Shown here piece by piece: positions 7,415 to 9,531 of a stretch of DNA of 9,531 nucleotides. Under the pieces are notes generated by a model that was not told where the DNA came from, made no database searches, and was given only the letters and a program-made list of their open reading frames with translations. The DNA is taken from assembly GCA_052387115.1 (NCBI GenBank), contig JBQTJM010000386.1, forward strand, positions 1 to 9,531. The letters run 5' to 3'. Each line of letters begins with the position of its first letter. The first letter of the stretch is position 1. This DNA comes from JACCXJ01 sp052387115. GTDB lineage: Bacteria > Pseudomonadota > Gammaproteobacteria > JACCXJ01. The translations under genes and the position numbers were made by a program.

Positions 7415-7443
7415 TTGACTTGGGGGGGTTGCCTGGCTACTAT
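7415..7443 (+). promoter_or_regulatory. sigma70-like promoter for the outer-membrane protein gene
   Basis: TTGACT (7415-7420, five of six consensus bases) and TACTAT (7438-7443, four of six) are separated by exactly 17 bases. This predicts a start near 7450 and a leader of about 130 bases before the ATG at 7579. The leader opens with a GC palindrome, GGGCGCGCGCCC (7446-7457), that overlaps the expected start site. The remaining intergenic sequence (7340-7414) shows a small GTTGC/GCAAC hairpin (7356-7371) without a T run, so no clear terminator for the kinase gene. Confidence 0.6.
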
Positions 7444-7578
7444 CCGGGCGCGCGCCCCGTTGCCCGCGCAGTCGCGTGTTGCAAAGAAGCCCTGACGTGG
7501 CACCAACAATTCGCGACTTTTCACGTCACTTCATTACAAGGGCCGCAGGGCCAGGTGCAGACTGAAGGGGGTATCACC

Positions 7579-8862
7579 ATGAGCACATACCGATTCGCGA
7601 CAGGGGTCTTGACGGCGTTGCTGGCATGTGGGACCGGCCCGCGGGTGTACGCCGACGGCTTGGCGCAGCAATTCAATTCCTTGTTCGGGCCCAGGGGGAT
7701 CATACTCGAGACCAATGCATTTCACCTCGCCCACTTCACGAGCGACAGCCTGTCGACGCTCGGCCTATTGGTGCAGCAACTCGCGCCGGGTGCGGCGGAC
7801 TTTCCGGCGGTTTCCACCGTACCGGGCTTGACGTTTCGCTATGACCCGGAGCTGCAGGCCTTCGAGCGCTCCTCGGGATCGCTCGGACCGGTGTATGTCG
7901 AGCGTCCGCAGACGGTCGGTCGCGGGAAGCTCGATATCGGCTTCTCGTACCTGTTCCAGGACTTCGACGAGCTGGACGGTGCCAGTTTGGACGGCCTGTC
8001 CTTCCGTCTGGCGCATGCCGACTGCTGTAGCGGACCCAATACCCCAGGGAACCCCCCTTTCGAACGTGACACGGCCGACCTCATCTTCGACCAGTTCGAT
8101 CTAGAGTCGCATGTGCTTTCGCTGTATGCGACGTACGGAATCACGGATCGCTGGGACGTCAACGTATTGGTCCCCATCATGTTCACATCCCTGGACGTGA
8201 GCGCGCGCGCGGTGCTCAATAACGACACCCTGAATGACTTCACCCCGGATCCCGATGACCTGGTTCACGAGTTCCCGGGCGGCGCCGATGTGCAGACTCG
8301 TACCGTAGACGACGATTCGACCGGGGTAGGGGATCTTCTGTTGCGCACCAAGTATCATTTTCTGAGCACCAACGGCTTCAACCTGGCCTCGGGCCTCACG
8401 CTGCGGCTGCCGACCGGGGACGAGGACAACTTTCAGGGCCTGGACGATGTGGTCTTGACGCCATTTCTGGCGCTGTCCCAGGAATGGAGCCGATTCGACT
8501 TCCACTTTCAAGCGGGGTTCGACATCAACGCCGACGACACCGAGCGCAGCCGCGCCCGCTACGGGATCGGCTTGAGCACCCAATTGGTCGAGCGGGTGGC
8601 ATTCCTCATCGACATCATCGGCAGCTCGAACCTCACCGAGCAGGACCTCTCGGTCACCGTACCCGTCATTGTCGGGGCGGATGAAGTCGGGAGCCAGACC
8701 ATCACCCAGGGGCTACGCACGGACATCGTCGACCTCGCGATCGGTTTCAAGGCCGCTTTTGCCCAGTCGGTGGTCGGATTCGCTGCCGTCTTCCTCCCGC
8801 TCAATGACGATGGTCTGCGCTCCAACGCGGTGCCCACGGCCGGGCTCGAAGTGAGCTTCTAG
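7579..8862 (+). CDS. outer-membrane beta-barrel protein, phenol-degradation MetA-like/putative transporter family, 427 aa
   Basis: The ATG at 7579 has AAGGGGG (7565-7571) seven bases upstream and is followed by a signal peptide: basic R5, a hydrophobic stretch at 6-18, and a probable cleavage after VYA (23-25). An upstream in-frame TTG at 7420 overlaps the promoter and would bury the signal peptide, so it is rejected. The mature protein has amphipathic strands such as KLDIGFSYLFQDF (117-129), ESHVLSLYATYGITDRWDV (176-194), VGDLLLRTKYHFL (250-262), NLASGLTLRLPTGDED (268-283) and FDFHFQAGFDIN (306-317). It ends in phenylalanine, the usual outer-membrane insertion signal. The alternation of GD-x-LLR-x-KY, LRLPTGD and a late F-x-AGF-x-I strand is characteristic of the PF13557-type family (MetA-pathway phenol degradation/putative transporter), whose substrates are mostly unproven. 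It probably forms a channel or structural barrel. It has its own promoter. Confidence 0.85.
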   Translation: MSTYRFATGVLTALLACGTGPRVYADGLAQQFNSLFGPRGIILETNAFHLAHFTSDSLSTLGLLVQQLAPGAADFPAVSTVPGLTFRYDPELQAFERSSGSLGPVYVERPQTVGRGKLDIGFSYLFQDFDELDGASLDGLSFRLAHADCCSGPNTPGNPPFERDTADLIFDQFDLESHVLSLYATYGITDRWDVNVLVPIMFTSLDVSARAVLNNDTLNDFTPDPDDLVHEFPGGADVQTRTVDDDSTGVGDLLLRTKYHFLSTNGFNLASGLTLRLPTGDEDNFQGLDDVVLTPFLALSQEWSRFDFHFQAGFDINADDTERSRARYGIGLSTQLVERVAFLIDIIGSSNLTEQDLSVTVPVIVGADEVGSQTITQGLRTDIVDLAIGFKAAFAQSVVGFAAVFLPLNDDGLRSNAVPTAGLEVSF

Positions 8863-8968
8863 TGGGACTCGCAAGCTCAGAGACCGGGAATTAGCGGCTC
8901 TTACAGACGGCTCTCTTTCGGTCCAGTAGCTTGCTACCTAGGCGCTAGGCGGTAAAAGGAGTCCTCCC
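8863..8968. other. intergenic region with small repeats upstream of the DUF3096 gene
   Basis: This 106-base gap holds a 7-base direct repeat (CGGCTCT twice, 13 bases start to start, 8895-8914), a small inverted repeat CCTAG-GCG-CTAGG (8937-8949), and the ribosome-binding site AAAGGAG (8955-8961). A possible long-range pairing of GACCG (8882-8886) with CGGTC (8919-8923) is not followed by a T run. The elements are compatible with a regulated leader, but none is strong enough to name. Confidence 0.35.
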
Positions 8969-9115
8969 ATGAACGTCCCAATCATCAATGTACCTATCGA
9001 GCCCGTCCTTGCGCTTGTGATAGGCATATTAATCTTGCTTGCACCACGGTTATTAAATTATCTCGTGGCCGTGTATCTGATTGTCGTCGGTATACTGGGG
9101 TTGATGCCTCGATAA
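8969..9115 (+). CDS. DUF3096 family small membrane protein, 48 aa
   Basis: An ATG at 8969 with AAAGGAG (8955-8961) seven bases upstream opens a 48-residue protein. Its core reads EPVLALVIGILILLAPRLLN (11-30) followed by YLVAVYLIVVGILGLM. Two hydrophobic helices (about 12-24 and 31-46) are joined by a short PRLLN turn. The pattern ALxxGILIL-x-PRLLNYxVAxYLIxxGxxGL is the hallmark of DUF3096, a family of about 50-residue proteins of unknown function in proteobacteria. It should sit in the inner membrane as a helical hairpin. The segment is visibly AT-richer than its surroundings. It could share a transcript with the outer-membrane protein gene 106 bases upstream, since no clear terminator separates them. 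Confidence 0.88.
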   Translation: MNVPIINVPIEPVLALVIGILILLAPRLLNYLVAVYLIVVGILGLMPR

Positions 9116-9150
9116 CCGCACGTGACGAGGCGCCATAACAAATCGAGGTC

Positions 9151-9393
9151 ATGGTGCTGCGCGGCAGCCAGTCATTGGAGGCCGTTTACAGCCACAAACA
9201 GCGGCTCCAGGAGATTCGGAAGGGCTCGAATCTTCGCCAGGAGACTCTGCTGCACGCACTCCAGGAGTGGTGGTGCAGGCAGGCGGAGGCCACTGGCATC
9301 CAGGTATTGACAGACTTTGCCTTTCGCTTGCGCGGCTGCGTGCGCGAGCTGGCAGAGATCGGCGTGAGGTATCAACCAGGCCATGTCGTATAG
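9151..9393 (+). pseudogene. remnant of a membrane fatty-acid (acyl-CoA) desaturase, C-terminal part only
   Basis: The frame encodes about 80 residues. Residues 8-65 resemble the C-terminal helical tail of DesA/DesB-type fatty-acid desaturases of gammaproteobacteria: SLEAVYSHKQRLQEI, then ETLLHALQEWWCRQAEATGI, then a D-F-A-F-R-L-R-G motif. The catalytic membrane part with its histidine boxes is missing: an in-frame stop TAA lies at 9136-9138, and no upstream frame shows His boxes. No good ribosome-binding site precedes the ATG (GAGG only two bases away). Against the remembered family pattern (L-x-x-W-C-x-x-A-E-A-x-G-I) there is an extra W in the EWWC stretch, and I is followed by R where an I-W pair is usual. 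It is most likely a decaying gene fragment left by deletion. The family match is from memory; a short expressed protein cannot be excluded. Confidence 0.65.
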
Positions 9394-9417
9394 ATGGCAT
9401 CATTGAGGAGAAGAATC

Positions 9418-9531
9418 ATGAATGTTCACAAGATACTTTTAGCGAGCCTCCCGGCCATCGTGCTGGGACTCGGAGCGTGCGAGGAAAAGGGTACGGCCGA
9501 GAGCGCCGGGGAGGAGATCGATCAAGCGGTG
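9418..9531 (+). CDS. small lipoprotein, N-terminal 38 residues, cut by window edge
   Basis: The ATG at 9418 has GAGGAG (9405-9410) seven bases upstream. The product starts with a lipoprotein signal peptide: K5, a hydrophobic stretch 6-19, and the lipobox LGAC with C21 as the lipidated cysteine. Residue 22 is Glu rather than Asp, so by enterobacterial sorting rules it would go to the outer membrane. The mature start EEKGTAESAGEEIDQAV is acidic and Ala-rich, like small lipoproteins with amphipathic helices of the type x-A-G-E-x-I-D-x-A. No function can be assigned. The gene follows the desaturase remnant by 24 bases and continues past the right edge. Confidence 0.85.
   Translation, partial: MNVHKILLASLPAIVLGLGACEEKGTAESAGEEIDQAV

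Noticed and set aside
7420..7578. N-terminal extension of the outer-membrane protein from a TTG at 7420
   Set aside because: It overlaps the promoter elements, places a signal peptide in the interior, and ignores the strong ribosome-binding site before the ATG at 7579.
8882..8923. Possible terminator hairpin after the outer-membrane protein gene (GACCG...CGGTC)
   Set aside because: The stem is short, includes wobble pairs and a large loop, and is not followed by a run of T.
8931..8958. Promoter-like TTGCTA - 16 bases - TAAAAG before the DUF3096 gene
   Set aside because: Transcription would begin inside or after the ribosome-binding site, leaving almost no leader. The TAAAAG is better explained as part of the AAAGGAG ribosome-binding site region.

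Overview
The window looks like chromosomal DNA of a GC-rich Gram-negative bacterium, most likely an environmental gammaproteobacterium. The support is an outer-membrane beta-barrel protein with a cleavable signal peptide, a lipoprotein with a lipobox, a DUF3096 miniprotein, and a fatty-acid desaturase remnant of the pseudomonad/gammaproteobacterial type. The taxon is inference; no rRNA or other marker is present. I see no tRNA, rRNA, CRISPR array, transposase or phage gene.

Left part (1-1992, minus strand): two genes read leftward as a tight operon. The first (457-1992) encodes a TIR domain fused to an AAA-like/STAND-type P-loop ATPase with a C-terminal region resembling a winged helix. The second begins with GTG inside the stop codon of the first (GTGA overlap). 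It encodes another ATPase of the same broad family with Walker A and Walker B intact and runs off the left edge. A TIR effector fused to a STAND-like ATPase and translationally coupled to a second such ATPase resembles nucleotide-signalling or NAD-depleting immune modules. This is the best candidate here for an undescribed conflict system, but the defence role is inferred.

Middle (1993-2440): a roughly 450-base divergent intergenic region holds a very good sigma70-like promoter for the rightward kinase gene, a weak candidate promoter for the TIR operon, and a perfect 12-base palindrome between them.

Centre (2441-7339, plus): one very large gene for a 1632-residue single-pass membrane Ser/Thr protein kinase. 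It has an intact Hanks-type kinase domain, a Pro/Gly linker, a long Ala/Glu/Arg-rich helical region in which I count nine degenerate repeats of about 67-77 residues, one membrane segment, five Ig/PKD-like repeats predicted to be periplasmic, and a C-terminal NTF2/SnoaL-like domain. It reads as a transmembrane sensor kinase whose cytosolic repeat stalk links the envelope to the kinase.

Right part (7340-9531, plus): a strong-looking promoter precedes an outer-membrane beta-barrel protein (7579-8862). Next come a 48-residue DUF3096 membrane miniprotein (8969-9115), a C-terminal remnant of a membrane fatty-acid desaturase (9151-9393), and the start of a small lipoprotein (9418 to the right edge). 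These are plausibly envelope-related, but nothing visible ties them functionally to the kinase beyond adjacency and orientation.
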